Assembly (NCBI RefSeq): GCF_007970185.1
Contig: NZ_CP042431.1
Coordinates: forward strand, 1,922,001-1,986,000
Source of the DNA: Pseudobacter ginsenosidimutans
GTDB lineage: Bacteria; Bacteroidota; Bacteroidia; Chitinophagales; Chitinophagaceae
Length of the DNA: 64,000 nucleotides
Direction: 5' to 3'
Numbering within the stretch: position 1 is the first letter of the stretch; every line of letters starts with the position of its first letter. Shown piece by piece: positions 8,866 through 17,864 of this stretch. The translations under genes were made by a program, and so were the position numbers. The notes below the pieces were generated by a model. That model was not told the origin of the DNA and did no database searches. It saw nothing but the letters and a program-made list of their open reading frames with translations.

Positions 8866-9993
8866 ATGGCCATTCGAACCTTCGCGAGGCGTTTCTTCAT
8901 TGTTAGCAATGTAATAACCGTAGCTGTTTTTCTGATGGCTTGCGCCAACGTATTCCTCCATCCTGATAAATGGTGGTTCATTGCGATCCTCGGACTGACT
9001 TTTCCCTTTCTCTTGTTGTTGACACTGATATTCCTGGTAGGCTGGAGCCTCGTCAGGTCCCGGTGGATCTTCCTTTCACTCGGTGCACTGGTGTTGGGTT
9101 ATTCCAATATCCGCGCACTGGTAGGCTTTCATTTTGCTTCCGGCTTCCAGGAAGCGAAAAAGGAAAATACGATCCGCATCCTCACCTGGAATGTGAAATG
9201 GTTTGATGAACAAACCCGCGAAAATGGCCGTGAAAGCCACCGCAGGGAAATGCTTGAGTTCATCAGGAATGAAAATGCAGATGTACTCTGTTTTCAGGAA
9301 TATTTTGAACCAGGTCCTCTTGGCCCTTACAGTAATTACAAAGAGATCAGGAAAATGGGTTATCCTTATTTTTACAGGGTGATCGATTATGGGAAAGAAG
9401 GAGCAAAAACAGAAATGGGCAGCGCTATCTTTTCCAAATACCCAATCCTGGATTCAAGCCGTACAATTTTCAAAGGACCTCCCCGATTACGCGGCGCTGA
9501 AAGTTTGATCTCATGTGATCTGGATGTGAATGGACAAACTATCAGGGTCTTTACCACCCATCTGCAGTCAGTGCTGCTTCAAAAGAAAGATTACAGGGAT
9601 ATTTCCATCATCCGTAACGCGGAAGACAGCATAGTGGAAGCGTCCAGATCGCTGATCCGCAAATTGAGAATGGCCTATTCACAACGCGGTAACCAGGTAG
9701 ATATCGTTCGCAATAAACTTGACAGTTGCCCGCATCCTGAGATCATTTGTGGCGACTTCAACGACGTTCCCAACTCCTATACCTATTTCCGGATCAGGGG
9801 TAACCGCCGTGATGCCTTCATGGAAAAGGAAGGAGGTCTGGGCCGCACCTTCTCGAATATTTCACCCACCCTCCGCATCGATTATATAATGCCCGACAAG
9901 CAATTTGAAGTAGTGCAGTATAAACGAAAACTGCTTCCCTATTCGGATCATTACCCTGTAATTGCGGACCTCCGGCTGGGGTCCGGGAAATAA
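8866..9993 (+). CDS. Endonuclease/exonuclease/phosphatase (EEP) family protein with N-terminal membrane segments
   Basis: The N-terminal 95 residues carry three hydrophobic segments, followed by an EEP domain from about 105 to 370. Its signature blocks are ILTWNVKWFD, VLCFQEYFE (metal-binding Glu), FTTHLQS, ICGDFNDVPNS, RIDYIM and YSDHYPV (catalytic Asp-His). A membrane-anchored phosphodiesterase or phosphatase is inferred, with the active site probably on the periplasmic side. Similar genes follow rhomboids in other Bacteroidota, so the trio may be functionally linked. The substrate (DNA, phospholipid or phosphoinositide-like) cannot be told from sequence. Confidence 0.88.
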   Translation: MAIRTFARRFFIVSNVITVAVFLMACANVFLHPDKWWFIAILGLTFPFLLLLTLIFLVGWSLVRSRWIFLSLGALVLGYSNIRALVGFHFASGFQEAKKENTIRILTWNVKWFDEQTRENGRESHRREMLEFIRNENADVLCFQEYFEPGPLGPYSNYKEIRKMGYPYFYRVIDYGKEGAKTEMGSAIFSKYPILDSSRTIFKGPPRLRGAESLISCDLDVNGQTIRVFTTHLQSVLLQKKDYRDISIIRNAEDSIVEASRSLIRKLRMAYSQRGNQVDIVRNKLDSCPHPEIICGDFNDVPNSYTYFRIRGNRRDAFMEKEGGLGRTFSNISPTLRIDYIMPDKQFEVVQYKRKLLPYSDHYPVIADLRLGSGK

Positions 9994-9999
9994 AATCAT

Positions 10000-10007
10000 T
10001 ATATTTG
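10000..10007 (+). promoter_or_regulatory. -7 promoter element for cysS
   Basis: TATATTTG matches TAnnTTTG, 54 bp before the cysS ATG and just after the EEP stop codon. Confidence 0.55.
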
Positions 10008-10061
10008 CCCGAAGACATACCTGTTATTGAACCTCTGCTGTTTTCGTATCAATAATTTTTT

Positions 10062-11555
10062 ATGAGTGAGTTGAAAGTCCTTAATTCTTACACAAGGCAG
10101 AAAGAAGTGTTTACTCCCATCACGCCCGGTCATGTGGGCATGTATGTGTGTGGTCCTACCGTTAGTGGTGAGAGCCATCTGGGGCATGCCCGTCCGTTCA
10201 TCACCTTCGATGTGATCTACCGTTACCTCCTGCACCTTGGATACAAAGTGCGCTATGTACGGAACATCACTGATGCAGGTCACTTCGAGGAGGAAGGAAG
10301 AGCAGCAGAAGACAAGATCTCCAGCAAAGCCGTGCTTGAAAAACTGGAGCCGATGGAACTGGTGCAGAAATACACCAATCTTTTTCATTGGGCCATGCTG
10401 CAGTTCAATAACCTGGAGCCAAGCATCGAGCCTACTGCCACAGGTCATATCGTGGAACAGATCGAAATGATCAAAGCCATTATCGAAGCAGGTTACGCAT
10501 ATGAAGTGAATGGGTCCGTATACTTCGATGTAAAAAAATACGCTGAACATTATCCATACGGAAAACTCAGCGGTCGTGTGCTGGATGAACAACTGGAAAC
10601 CACCCGGGAGCTTGACGGACAGGATGAAAAGCGCGATAAAGCCGATTTCGCACTCTGGAAAGCGGCGCCGCCCGAACATATCATGCGTTGGGTAAGCCCC
10701 TGGGGAGAAGGATTCCCCGGCTGGCATATCGAATGCTCTGCCATGGCTACGAAATATCTTGGCGGTCAGTTCGATATTCACGGAGGTGGTATGGACCTTC
10801 AATTCCCTCACCACGAAAGTGAGATCGCTCAAAGCACCATCTGCAATAAGGAAGTGCCTGCACGTTACTGGCTGCATAATAATATGATCACGGTAAACGG
10901 CAAGAAGATGGGTAAGAGCTATAACAACCAGATCAAGCTCACCGAAATGTTCACCGGCACGCATCCCTTGCTGGAACAGGCTTACAGCCCAATGACCATC
11001 CGCTTCTTCATCCTGCAGACACATTATCGCAGTACACTCGACTTTGGCAATGAAGCCTTGCAGGCTGCTGAAAAAGGATTGAAGCGTCTCTGGGAAGCAT
11101 ATGAGAACCTCCAGAAGATTGAGATACCCGGCAATGATGCACAGCCTGATGTAGCACTCAATAAAAAAGTGAACGATCTCCTTTCCGAGATGGATGATAA
11201 TATGAACGATGATTTCAATACCGCCAAAGTTCTGGCGAATATTTTCGAGATCGTTCCTGTGGTCAATTCCATTAAAGACAAACATATTCCCGTAACTGCA
11301 CTCTCCATAGCTACACTCGAAAGACTGAAAAAATATTTACACGATTACCTGGAATCGATCTTTGGTCTGCGCAGTGAAAATGAAGCCGATAACGGCAAAC
11401 TCAGTGGAGTGCTGGATCTGCTCATAGACATCCGCAAAGATGCCCGCTCCCGCAAAGACTATGCAACATCCGATAAAATCCGGAACCAGTTGCAGGAGCT
11501 GGGGATCTTGTTGAAAGATGAGAAAGATGGAAGCGTCGGGTATACGTTCCAGTAA
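10062..11555 (+). CDS. cysS: Cysteinyl-tRNA synthetase
   Basis: Class I aminoacyl-tRNA synthetase that charges tRNA-Cys. Cys30 in MYVCGPTV is the first zinc ligand. The HIGH-type motif is HLGH (39-42), WHIECSAM supplies another zinc Cys, GGGMDLQFPHHE is the conserved cysteine-binding and zinc block, and the KMSKS loop appears as KMGKS (282-286). The C-terminal anticodon/DALR-type helical region completes a 497-residue protein, within the usual range. The long minus-strand open frame opposite it is a coding shadow. Confidence 0.97.
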   Translation: MSELKVLNSYTRQKEVFTPITPGHVGMYVCGPTVSGESHLGHARPFITFDVIYRYLLHLGYKVRYVRNITDAGHFEEEGRAAEDKISSKAVLEKLEPMELVQKYTNLFHWAMLQFNNLEPSIEPTATGHIVEQIEMIKAIIEAGYAYEVNGSVYFDVKKYAEHYPYGKLSGRVLDEQLETTRELDGQDEKRDKADFALWKAAPPEHIMRWVSPWGEGFPGWHIECSAMATKYLGGQFDIHGGGMDLQFPHHESEIAQSTICNKEVPARYWLHNNMITVNGKKMGKSYNNQIKLTEMFTGTHPLLEQAYSPMTIRFFILQTHYRSTLDFGNEALQAAEKGLKRLWEAYENLQKIEIPGNDAQPDVALNKKVNDLLSEMDDNMNDDFNTAKVLANIFEIVPVVNSIKDKHIPVTALSIATLERLKKYLHDYLESIFGLRSENEADNGKLSGVLDLLIDIRKDARSRKDYATSDKIRNQLQELGILLKDEKDGSVGYTFQ

Positions 11556-11597
11556 GATGCAAGAATACAGCCCTGTACGCTCATCTTAAATTACCCT

Positions 11598-12560
11598 ATG
11601 ATGATTTTCCGAAAAGCATGGCTGTATTACGCCTTTGCTGGAATAATTCTGATGTATGCCTGTTCCGATAAGGAAAATGACTCGGATCTTTTGAATCCAA
11701 AATCTCTTTTTGCCAAGGGGTGGGATTCTGTGCATATCGGAACCAGACCCATTTATGATATTCAATTCCCCGACCCTCTAATAGGTTTTTTTGTTGGAAA
11801 TGATGTTTACAAATCCATTGATGGAGGTAAAACATGGAATCAACTAAATGCTCAACCAACCTATTATGAAGGCTATCAATATGCAAGTTTTCCCAATGTT
11901 CTAAATGGCTGGGTTGTTGGTTACGATGGATCCATCATAAGAACCAATGATGGCGGAAAAAATTGGATGAAACTCCAGTTTTCCCCTAAGCTTTTGAAAA
12001 CAGGTAAGCCTTTTCAAATCAGATTTCTGGATCAATATACCGGGTTTATTATTTGCGACTCAGGCCTTCTCAAAAGTTCGGATGGCGGAACTACCTGGGC
12101 GAAAGTTTGTTCAACCCTTGCTGGATCTGCTTTATTTTTTATCGATGAGCAAAACGGTTGGATAGCTGAAAAAGATGGGATATTAAGAACGACAGATGGG
12201 ATCAACTTTACAAAAACAATTGTTGGCAAACGATTCCCTTCAATTTTTTTCCTGAACAAGTTGGACGGATTTGCTTTAGATAACAGTGGGACAGTGTTTG
12301 AAACGAACGATGGAGGTGTTACGTGGCGCCTAAAACACAAAGTAGATGTTGGGGAATTTGCTCAGGACATTCAATTCTTCGACAAGGATAATGGATATGT
12401 AAGTGGTACCGACGGAGTTGCGAAAATAAGTGGTATGAATGTAACTTCAGTTGTGCATGCTCCTGACCTTTGGCTGTATGAAATGTATTTCTTCAACCAG
12501 GACCGTGGATTTGTGGGGTCCGCCTTTAACACACTAATTCGCTTCAATGCACCCAAATAA
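11598..12560 (+). CDS. YCF48/BNR-repeat lipoprotein A
   Basis: A lipoprotein signal ends at Cys22 (GIILMYAC). The rest is a repeat protein of beta-propeller type, with recurrent NDGGKTW-like turns (SIDGGKTW, NDGGKNW, SDGGTTW, NDGGVTW) roughly every 40-45 residues and GF/GW loops between them, as in YCF48/Hcf136-like and BNR-repeat folds. It ends 2 bp before the convergent mnmD stop. A second protein of the same design (13302-14300) lies beyond mnmD. Function is unknown; in photosynthetic organisms the fold serves complex assembly, but here only an envelope-located scaffold or binding role can be inferred. Confidence 0.8.
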   Translation: MMIFRKAWLYYAFAGIILMYACSDKENDSDLLNPKSLFAKGWDSVHIGTRPIYDIQFPDPLIGFFVGNDVYKSIDGGKTWNQLNAQPTYYEGYQYASFPNVLNGWVVGYDGSIIRTNDGGKNWMKLQFSPKLLKTGKPFQIRFLDQYTGFIICDSGLLKSSDGGTTWAKVCSTLAGSALFFIDEQNGWIAEKDGILRTTDGINFTKTIVGKRFPSIFFLNKLDGFALDNSGTVFETNDGGVTWRLKHKVDVGEFAQDIQFFDKDNGYVSGTDGVAKISGMNVTSVVHAPDLWLYEMYFFNQDRGFVGSAFNTLIRFNAPK

Positions 12561-12562
12561 AC

Positions 12563-13240
12563 TCATGCTTTCCCCGCCCGCACCATTTCTCTTTTTCCCG
12601 GCGGGCCGGGAATTTTTTCAACTGTAAACCCTGCTGCCAGCATCGCCCTTCTTACATCTCCTTTGGAGCAATATGTGGTGAGAATACCGCCAGGATTTAA
12701 TAGATCAAATAATTTCCGGAATACATCTTCTGTCCAGAGCTCGGGTTGTGCGGACGGTGCAAAGGCGTCATAGAAAATGAGATCAAACAATCCGGGGCTA
12801 TTGAACTTTTCAAGGGTCGTATTTCTTTTTAGAAATGAAAACCTGTCTGTAACAGTATGTGTTATATCCCAGGCAGACTCATGTAACCGGAGAAACTGGG
12901 GTTGCAGCTCGGGCGCCTGCAGCTGATCGCAATAATTTAACCGGGTATAGACAACGTTTTCCAGCGGAAATGCCTCAATAGTTTCATAGTGGACAGATGA
13001 ACCTGTACGGATGCTTTCCTGCAGTACCAGCAATGCATTCAGTCCGGTTCCGAAGCCCATTTCCAATATCCTCAGTGGATTATGCGTTATACCTTTCGCA
13101 AGTATATAATGCAGTCCTGCCCCAATGAATACATGCATGGATTCCTGAATGGCACCATGTTTGGAATGATAAGTTATTCCGGAGGCCGGAATGGAGATGG
13201 TTACAGACCCATCGGCAGTAGGTATGATTTGTCTTTCCAT
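12563..13240 (-). CDS. mnmD: tRNA 5-methylaminomethyl-2-thiouridine methyltransferase, MnmD type
   Basis: The SAM-binding motif ILEMGFGTGLNALL and the family block FDLIFYDAFAPSAQPELWTE are present. The C-terminal half has TYCSKGDVRRAMLAAGF and PGPPGKREM, matching the methyltransferase part of MnmC (MnmD), which converts nm5s2U34 to mnm5s2U34 in tRNA. The FAD-dependent MnmC1 domain is absent, so this is the stand-alone form (225 residues). The start MERQIIPTADG at 13240 is chosen: the longer open frame to 13396 has low-quality sequence and would overlap the divergent lipoprotein gene. Confidence 0.9.
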   Translation of the reverse strand: MERQIIPTADGSVTISIPASGITYHSKHGAIQESMHVFIGAGLHYILAKGITHNPLRILEMGFGTGLNALLVLQESIRTGSSVHYETIEAFPLENVVYTRLNYCDQLQAPELQPQFLRLHESAWDITHTVTDRFSFLKRNTTLEKFNSPGLFDLIFYDAFAPSAQPELWTEDVFRKLFDLLNPGGILTTYCSKGDVRRAMLAAGFTVEKIPGPPGKREMVRAGKA

Positions 13241-13301
13241 TGAAGCCGTAAAACTAGCAAGCATGCAGCAATGCCAAAAAAATAATATCTTCAATCCCTT
13301 A

Positions 13302-14300
13302 ATGAATAATTGTATGGTGAATGGTTTTAAAGCCCTGCTTTTTGTAACAGTTACCGGAATTATGGCGGCGTCCTGCGTAAAAGGCGACAATCCCATTCAG
13401 CGGTATGAAGATCCCAGGAATCAGGGTCAGGGTGGCGTACCTGTTCTTGGTCCGGGCTGGTCTAAAGTGACCATCCCTTTGAACAGTTATGATGTTGTTT
13501 TCGTGAACGATACCCTCGGTTTCCTCGCATCATTCCGCGATGGTGTTTACAGATCCACCAATGGAGGTGAGACCTGGACCAGGACCAATGCACAGAAATC
13601 AGATTACGTTAATCTCTTCTTTCTGAACGAAAAATATGGATGGGCTGTTTCTGTCACAAAAGATATTGCCAAAACTACTGACAGTGGTAAAACCTGGGCT
13701 ACTACAAACACGTCTTACGAATTCCGGGATGTTTTCTTTCGTGATGAAAACAATGGTTATGCTTCCACATACCAGGGGCTTATAAAAACAACCGATGGCG
13801 GCGTCACGTGGGCGCTCGTGCCCAATGCCCCCAAAGATGTGACTTCCGTTTATTTTATTGACGAGCAGAATGGATTTTGTGGAACCGAAGCCAATGGATA
13901 TCGTCAAACAACCGATGGCGGAAGCAGTTTTACGCCTGTGAATGGCTTACCCAATGAAGTTTTTACCACGCAGTTCTTCAAGGGTACAGACGCCCAAAAA
14001 GGTGTTGTAGTTGGTAGTGACGGCTATGTAAATAAGACCACCAATAACGGCGCAACGTGGACGAAAGGGCCAAAAATAAAAGGAGATTATTTCGACTTTA
14101 ATTTTAAAGACATCGATAATGGTTTTGTGATGACCATTAACAATGTATTCAAAGTGGAAGGAAATACCGTTACAAATGTCTTGTTCAGACCCGCGGCAGA
14201 TAGAAATGTTCATTTCTGGGAATGTGATTTCAATGCCGATCTCACCCGAGGCTGGGTTGTTTATAACGGAGGAGAACTCTACCGCTACGTGAAACCATAA
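13302..14300 (+). CDS. YCF48/BNR-repeat lipoprotein B
   Basis: Lipoprotein signal with lipobox GIMAASC; ATG at 13302 or 13314 are both acceptable starts, and the open frame further upstream overlaps mnmD and is not protein-like. The mature protein carries recurring turns (TNGGETW, TDSGKTW, TDGGVTW, TDGGSSF, TNNGATW) spaced about 40 residues apart, the mark of YCF48/BNR propeller-like repeats. It resembles the lipoprotein at 11598-12560 in size, signal and repeat spacing, so the two are probably paralogs separated by mnmD. Its stop lies 3 bp before the AlkA-like gene, so the two may be co-transcribed. Function is unknown. Confidence 0.78.
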   Translation: MNNCMVNGFKALLFVTVTGIMAASCVKGDNPIQRYEDPRNQGQGGVPVLGPGWSKVTIPLNSYDVVFVNDTLGFLASFRDGVYRSTNGGETWTRTNAQKSDYVNLFFLNEKYGWAVSVTKDIAKTTDSGKTWATTNTSYEFRDVFFRDENNGYASTYQGLIKTTDGGVTWALVPNAPKDVTSVYFIDEQNGFCGTEANGYRQTTDGGSSFTPVNGLPNEVFTTQFFKGTDAQKGVVVGSDGYVNKTTNNGATWTKGPKIKGDYFDFNFKDIDNGFVMTINNVFKVEGNTVTNVLFRPAADRNVHFWECDFNADLTRGWVVYNGGELYRYVKP

Positions 14301-14303
14301 ACC

Positions 14304-14912
14304 ATGTCTTACACTATCCATCTCAGTAAAGACAAACGTTTCAAAAAACTCATGGATGGGCGGGAACCTTTTGTACTCAAAAAAAGAAAAGACATCCCTG
14401 TTTATCTCTGTGCCTCCATCATGAGCCAGCAACTGAGTACGAAAGTGGCGGATGTGATCTACAATCGATTTCTCGCTCTCTACGGAGGCAAAACTCCCAA
14501 CCCGCAACAGATTATCGATACAAAACCGGAAACTCTCAGAAGTATCGGCCTGTCAAACGCAAAAGTGACTTATGTGCAGAACGTAGCCCGCTTTGCCATC
14601 GAGCAGGGACTGGACCTCAAAACGCTCAATAAAATGAGCAATGAGGAAGTGGTCGCTTATCTCACCCAGATCAAAGGCGTTGGCAAATGGACAGCCGAAA
14701 TGCTGCTGATGTTCGCGCTCGGAAGAGAAGATGTATTTTCTCCCGATGATCTTGGATTGCAGAACGCAATGATCAGTATCTATAAACTCGACAGGGAAGA
14801 CAAAAAAGCATTCCGCGAAAAACTCCTGAGCATCTCCGCAAAATGGAGCCCTTACCGGACTTATGCTTGTCTGCATCTCTGGCACTGGAAAGACAATACT
14901 CCACTGAAATAA
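14304..14912 (+). CDS. DNA-3-methyladenine glycosylase II family (AlkA-like, HhH-GPD)
   Basis: A base-excision-repair glycosylase that removes alkylated purines. The helix-hairpin-helix motif is LTQIKGVGKWTAEM (about 120-133) and the catalytic Asp is in FSPDDLGLQ (Asp149). The family's early motif CASIMSQQLSTKVA is present. At 202 residues it lacks the N-terminal AlkA domain, as usual in the short DNA-3-methyladenine glycosylase 2 group. It follows lipoprotein B by 3 bp and is closed by a strong terminator. Confidence 0.9.
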   Translation: MSYTIHLSKDKRFKKLMDGREPFVLKKRKDIPVYLCASIMSQQLSTKVADVIYNRFLALYGGKTPNPQQIIDTKPETLRSIGLSNAKVTYVQNVARFAIEQGLDLKTLNKMSNEEVVAYLTQIKGVGKWTAEMLLMFALGREDVFSPDDLGLQNAMISIYKLDREDKKAFREKLLSISAKWSPYRTYACLHLWHWKDNTPLK

Positions 14913-14943
14913 AAAAACGGTACATTTTTGTACCGTTTTTTTT
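14911..14943. terminator. Bidirectional terminator between the AlkA-like gene and the RDD gene
   Basis: An 8-bp core stem ACGGTACA / TGTACCGT with a TTTT loop, flanked by A-runs on the left and T-runs on the right, so it works on both strands between convergent genes. Confidence 0.85.
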
Positions 14944-14962
14944 ATGCATCACTCCAGAAAAT

Positions 14963-15448
14963 TTATAATGTCTTCTTCACCACAACAGTGCCGGTGAGTG
15001 TATCATGCAAGGGTTCCATAAAGATGGCCAGGATGAATTCGAGTGGGATCAGGCGGCAAAGGCTACGAAGAATAACATTCTTCCAGGTAAGCAGACCACC
15101 GTCTTTCCTTACTGCCATCGTTCCTGAAACCAGTTTGCCAACTGTTCTTCCATTCATCATCTTCTCGAAAATAACATAATAACTCAGAAAGAGTCCAACC
15201 TGGATGACCCAGATAGCAATGGTCAGTCCTATCGGATATGTAAGATCGAAGTCGGATCCGGTTCTGATGTCGGAGATAAAAGCTGCGAAGATCATCATCT
15301 GGATCATGCCGCCTATAACGGAATTGATGATGGTCACAACGATCATATCGATGATGAAATTAACCAGTCGCATTCCTTTGGGAGCAGGCAAATAAGTGAT
15401 CTCGTCTTCAAGGTCGTGTAGCAGGTCGGTTGTAGTGGAAGTTTCCAT
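14963..15448 (-). CDS. RDD family membrane protein
   Basis: A 161-residue protein with three hydrophobic segments. It has the RDD signature: MRLVNFIIDMIVV near the start (Arg and Asp within the first helix), NGRTVGKLVSGTMAVRKDG in the loop, and the Arg-rich ILRSLCRLIPLE before the last helix. RDD proteins are small integral membrane proteins whose role is mostly unknown; some are linked to Na+/H+ antiport. It stands alone between two terminators. Confidence 0.85.
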   Translation of the reverse strand: METSTTTDLLHDLEDEITYLPAPKGMRLVNFIIDMIVVTIINSVIGGMIQMMIFAAFISDIRTGSDFDLTYPIGLTIAIWVIQVGLFLSYYVIFEKMMNGRTVGKLVSGTMAVRKDGGLLTWKNVILRSLCRLIPLEFILAIFMEPLHDTLTGTVVVKKTL

Positions 15449-15498
15449 TTGATAGCTTTAGATTCAGCAAAAAAGCGAAAAATAATCTGGTTGGCAAA

Positions 15499-15546
15499 TT
15501 AATAAAAAGAACAACCCCGTATGGCAGTATTGCTGACCATACGGGG
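15499..15546 (-). terminator. Terminator downstream of the S46 peptidase gene
   Basis: A 10-bp stem CCCCGTATGG / CCATACGGGG (15515-15524, 15537-15546) with a small inner CAG/CTG helix. On the minus strand it is followed by a T-rich stretch (TTGTTCTTTTTATT). Confidence 0.8.
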
Positions 15547-15572
15547 CTGGTATAATTTAAGCGAAGCGGTGA

Positions 15573-17735
15573 TTATCTCACCAGCTTCAGTTCTTTGATG
15601 ATATTGCTGGCGCCACCGAGTTTATCGATGCACCAGAGCACATAACGAACGTCTACACAGATGGTCCTGTTGAATACAGGATCAAACTGGATCTTGTGGC
15701 TGAGAGCTTCATAGTTGCCATCAAATGCAAGACCGATCAGGTTTCCGTTTGCGTCGATCACGGGAGAACCTGAGTTGCCACCAGTGATATCGTTGGTAGT
15801 GATGAAGCCAACTACCAGGTCTTTACGAACCGGATCTGCATACTGTCCATAATCTTTGTTCTTCGCCAGTTCCATCAGTTTGGCAGGCAGGTCGAACTCA
15901 TAATCGCCGGGTTTGTATTTTTCCAGCACACCTTTCATGGTGGTAACATAATCGTACTTCACTGCATCAGCGGGGCTGTAGCTTTTTACATTACCGAAGC
16001 TAACGCGCATGGTGAAAGTAGCATCGGGGTACATCTTTTTAGCTTTCACCGTATCCATTGCGAGTACACCTTTCAGGTAGAGACGGCCAAGTTCTGAATT
16101 CCTGGAATTGAACTGCATGAAAAGTGGAAGGTATTTTCCCTGCCAGTTCTTCATGAATGCGCTGGCCGTTGCATAAGCGGGATCGGCCTGCAATACGGTA
16201 GCGTCGGGATTGGATGTGAATGCATTCCATTTGCTGTCGTTCAGAAGCATGGTATTGTTGAACACATTGGCTGCATACTTTTTATAAGTGGCGTCGTCAT
16301 CCAGACTGCCGAAGCTGCCTTTGACGCCATCATAGAATCCAATGGGGTGCTGATTCTTATCGATATTAGTATAGAACATTTTTAGCGCGGCGCCCAGAAT
16401 GTTCTGATCAGATACCCGGTTTTCGCTTTTCAGGAATTCAGCCCTTGCTTCTTTTGCTGCTTCGATTGCTTTGGATATATCTGCAGAGCTTCCTTTTTTC
16501 ACGATGGCATTCTCTACCTGTTGCAGGCTGGCTGCAAATCCCATGAGAGGTGAGCCCATGATACCTTCGTTGAGATAGATCTGGTGTTTGCTGTAAGGAC
16601 GCCAGTTGTCGTACACTTTACTCCATTCGCTGAAGATGTTCGCGTATTCGCTTTTTCCATTTGCCCACTGCTGGAATTTTGCTTCAGCAGCTTTCTTTTG
16701 CCCATACACATCATATTTCAGCAATTGTTTGGCTTCACCGTCGAAGAATTTCCAATAGTTGGCGATGGATGCGTAGTCGCTGGCGAGAGCAAGGCGTGTG
16801 GCCGGGTCCTTCTTCATTTCTTCCAGCATATATTTCAGGCGCATATCGCGCAGGTTCACGATGGAAGGATTTGCGATATCTGTTTTTTGCTTTACACCCA
16901 TAGAAGACTCGTAACGGTTGGTGCTGCCGGGATAACCATAGATCATCGCGTAGTCTCCGTCCTTCACGCCTTTGAGGGAAACGGGCAGGAAATGTTTGGG
17001 TTTCAGGGGAACGTTCCCGGGAGAATATTCCCCAGAAGCGCCGTCTTTACCCATGTATACGCGGAACACAGAGAAGTCGCCGGTATGACGGGGCCATTCC
17101 CAGTTGTCTGTATCGCCGCCATACTTACCGATGCTCTCAGGGGGCGCGCCAACAAGCCTGATATCATTGTAGCGCTGGTACACGAACACGAGGAACTGGT
17201 TGCCTTTGAACATTGGGCTCACCTTTCCGATAATATTTTTGGAAGCATCCGAGTAACGTTTGTTGATCTCTGCGATCACGGCATTCTGTTTGGCAAGACG
17301 CTCTGCTCCACTCAGGTCGCTCAGTGCGGCATTCACTTCAGCAGTAACATCTTCGATCTTTGTGAGGAAGTCTGCATACAGGCCGGCAGAAGGGATTTCC
17401 TGTTGTTTTGTTTTTGCCCAGAAGCCTTCTTTGAGGTAATTGGCAGTAACAGTGCTGGCTGTTGCAATGGCATCGTAGCCGCAATGGTGGTTGGTGAAGA
17501 TCAATCCTTCATTGCTCACGATCTCTCCTGTACAAAATCCACCAAAGATGATGATGGCATCTTTCAGGGAAGCTTTGTTCACAGAATACAATTGTTCTTT
17601 CGTCAGTTTCAGGCCGCGTTTCACCATATCATTATAGACCTGCTGACCTAATAACATGGGCAGCCACATTCCTTCATCGGCCATACCGCGAAGTAACGAG
17701 CAACACAATACAATCGTTACCAGAAATTTTTTCAT
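15573..17735 (-). CDS. S46 family dipeptidyl-peptidase, DPP7-like
   Basis: A periplasmic serine dipeptidyl-peptidase that releases N-terminal dipeptides. The start MKKFLVTIVLCC at 17735 gives a signal peptide, and the -7 element TAGGTTTG at 17757-17764 rules out the longer frame starting at 17759. The catalytic His is in TNHHCGYDA (His84), and Ser655 is in ITGGNSGSPV. Residue 673 is Gly (AFDGNYEAL). In characterised P. gingivalis enzymes Gly673 marks DPP7 (hydrophobic/broad P1) and Arg673 marks DPP11 (acidic P1), so DPP7-type specificity is inferred. Length (720 residues) fits. A terminator follows. Confidence 0.93.
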   Translation of the reverse strand: MKKFLVTIVLCCSLLRGMADEGMWLPMLLGQQVYNDMVKRGLKLTKEQLYSVNKASLKDAIIIFGGFCTGEIVSNEGLIFTNHHCGYDAIATASTVTANYLKEGFWAKTKQQEIPSAGLYADFLTKIEDVTAEVNAALSDLSGAERLAKQNAVIAEINKRYSDASKNIIGKVSPMFKGNQFLVFVYQRYNDIRLVGAPPESIGKYGGDTDNWEWPRHTGDFSVFRVYMGKDGASGEYSPGNVPLKPKHFLPVSLKGVKDGDYAMIYGYPGSTNRYESSMGVKQKTDIANPSIVNLRDMRLKYMLEEMKKDPATRLALASDYASIANYWKFFDGEAKQLLKYDVYGQKKAAEAKFQQWANGKSEYANIFSEWSKVYDNWRPYSKHQIYLNEGIMGSPLMGFAASLQQVENAIVKKGSSADISKAIEAAKEARAEFLKSENRVSDQNILGAALKMFYTNIDKNQHPIGFYDGVKGSFGSLDDDATYKKYAANVFNNTMLLNDSKWNAFTSNPDATVLQADPAYATASAFMKNWQGKYLPLFMQFNSRNSELGRLYLKGVLAMDTVKAKKMYPDATFTMRVSFGNVKSYSPADAVKYDYVTTMKGVLEKYKPGDYEFDLPAKLMELAKNKDYGQYADPVRKDLVVGFITTNDITGGNSGSPVIDANGNLIGLAFDGNYEALSHKIQFDPVFNRTICVDVRYVLWCIDKLGGASNIIKELKLVR

Positions 17736-17756
17736 ATAAGAATCTATTTTAAAGCG

Positions 17757-17764
17757 CAAACCTA
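17757..17764 (-). promoter_or_regulatory. -7 promoter element for the S46 peptidase gene
   Basis: Minus-strand TAGGTTTG fits TAnnTTTG and ends 21 bp before the chosen ATG (17735). It supports that start over the upstream in-frame codon. Confidence 0.55.
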
Positions 17765-17864
17765 CTTAGAATTTTCTTATCCGGCTCTTAAAGACTGATT
17801 AATGCCGGGTTTCAGGGTACAGGCGGGAAACCAGGCCTGCAGGGGAATTTGTGTCCGGATTACG

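Noticed and set aside
9999-11285. 428-codon open frame on the minus strand opposite cysS
   Set aside because: It lies fully antisense to a well-supported cysS and has no recognisable motif; His/Phe/Cys-rich composition is typical of a coding shadow.
16584-17651. 355-codon plus-strand frame opposite the S46 gene
   Set aside because: Antisense shadow of a conserved peptidase gene, with no family features.
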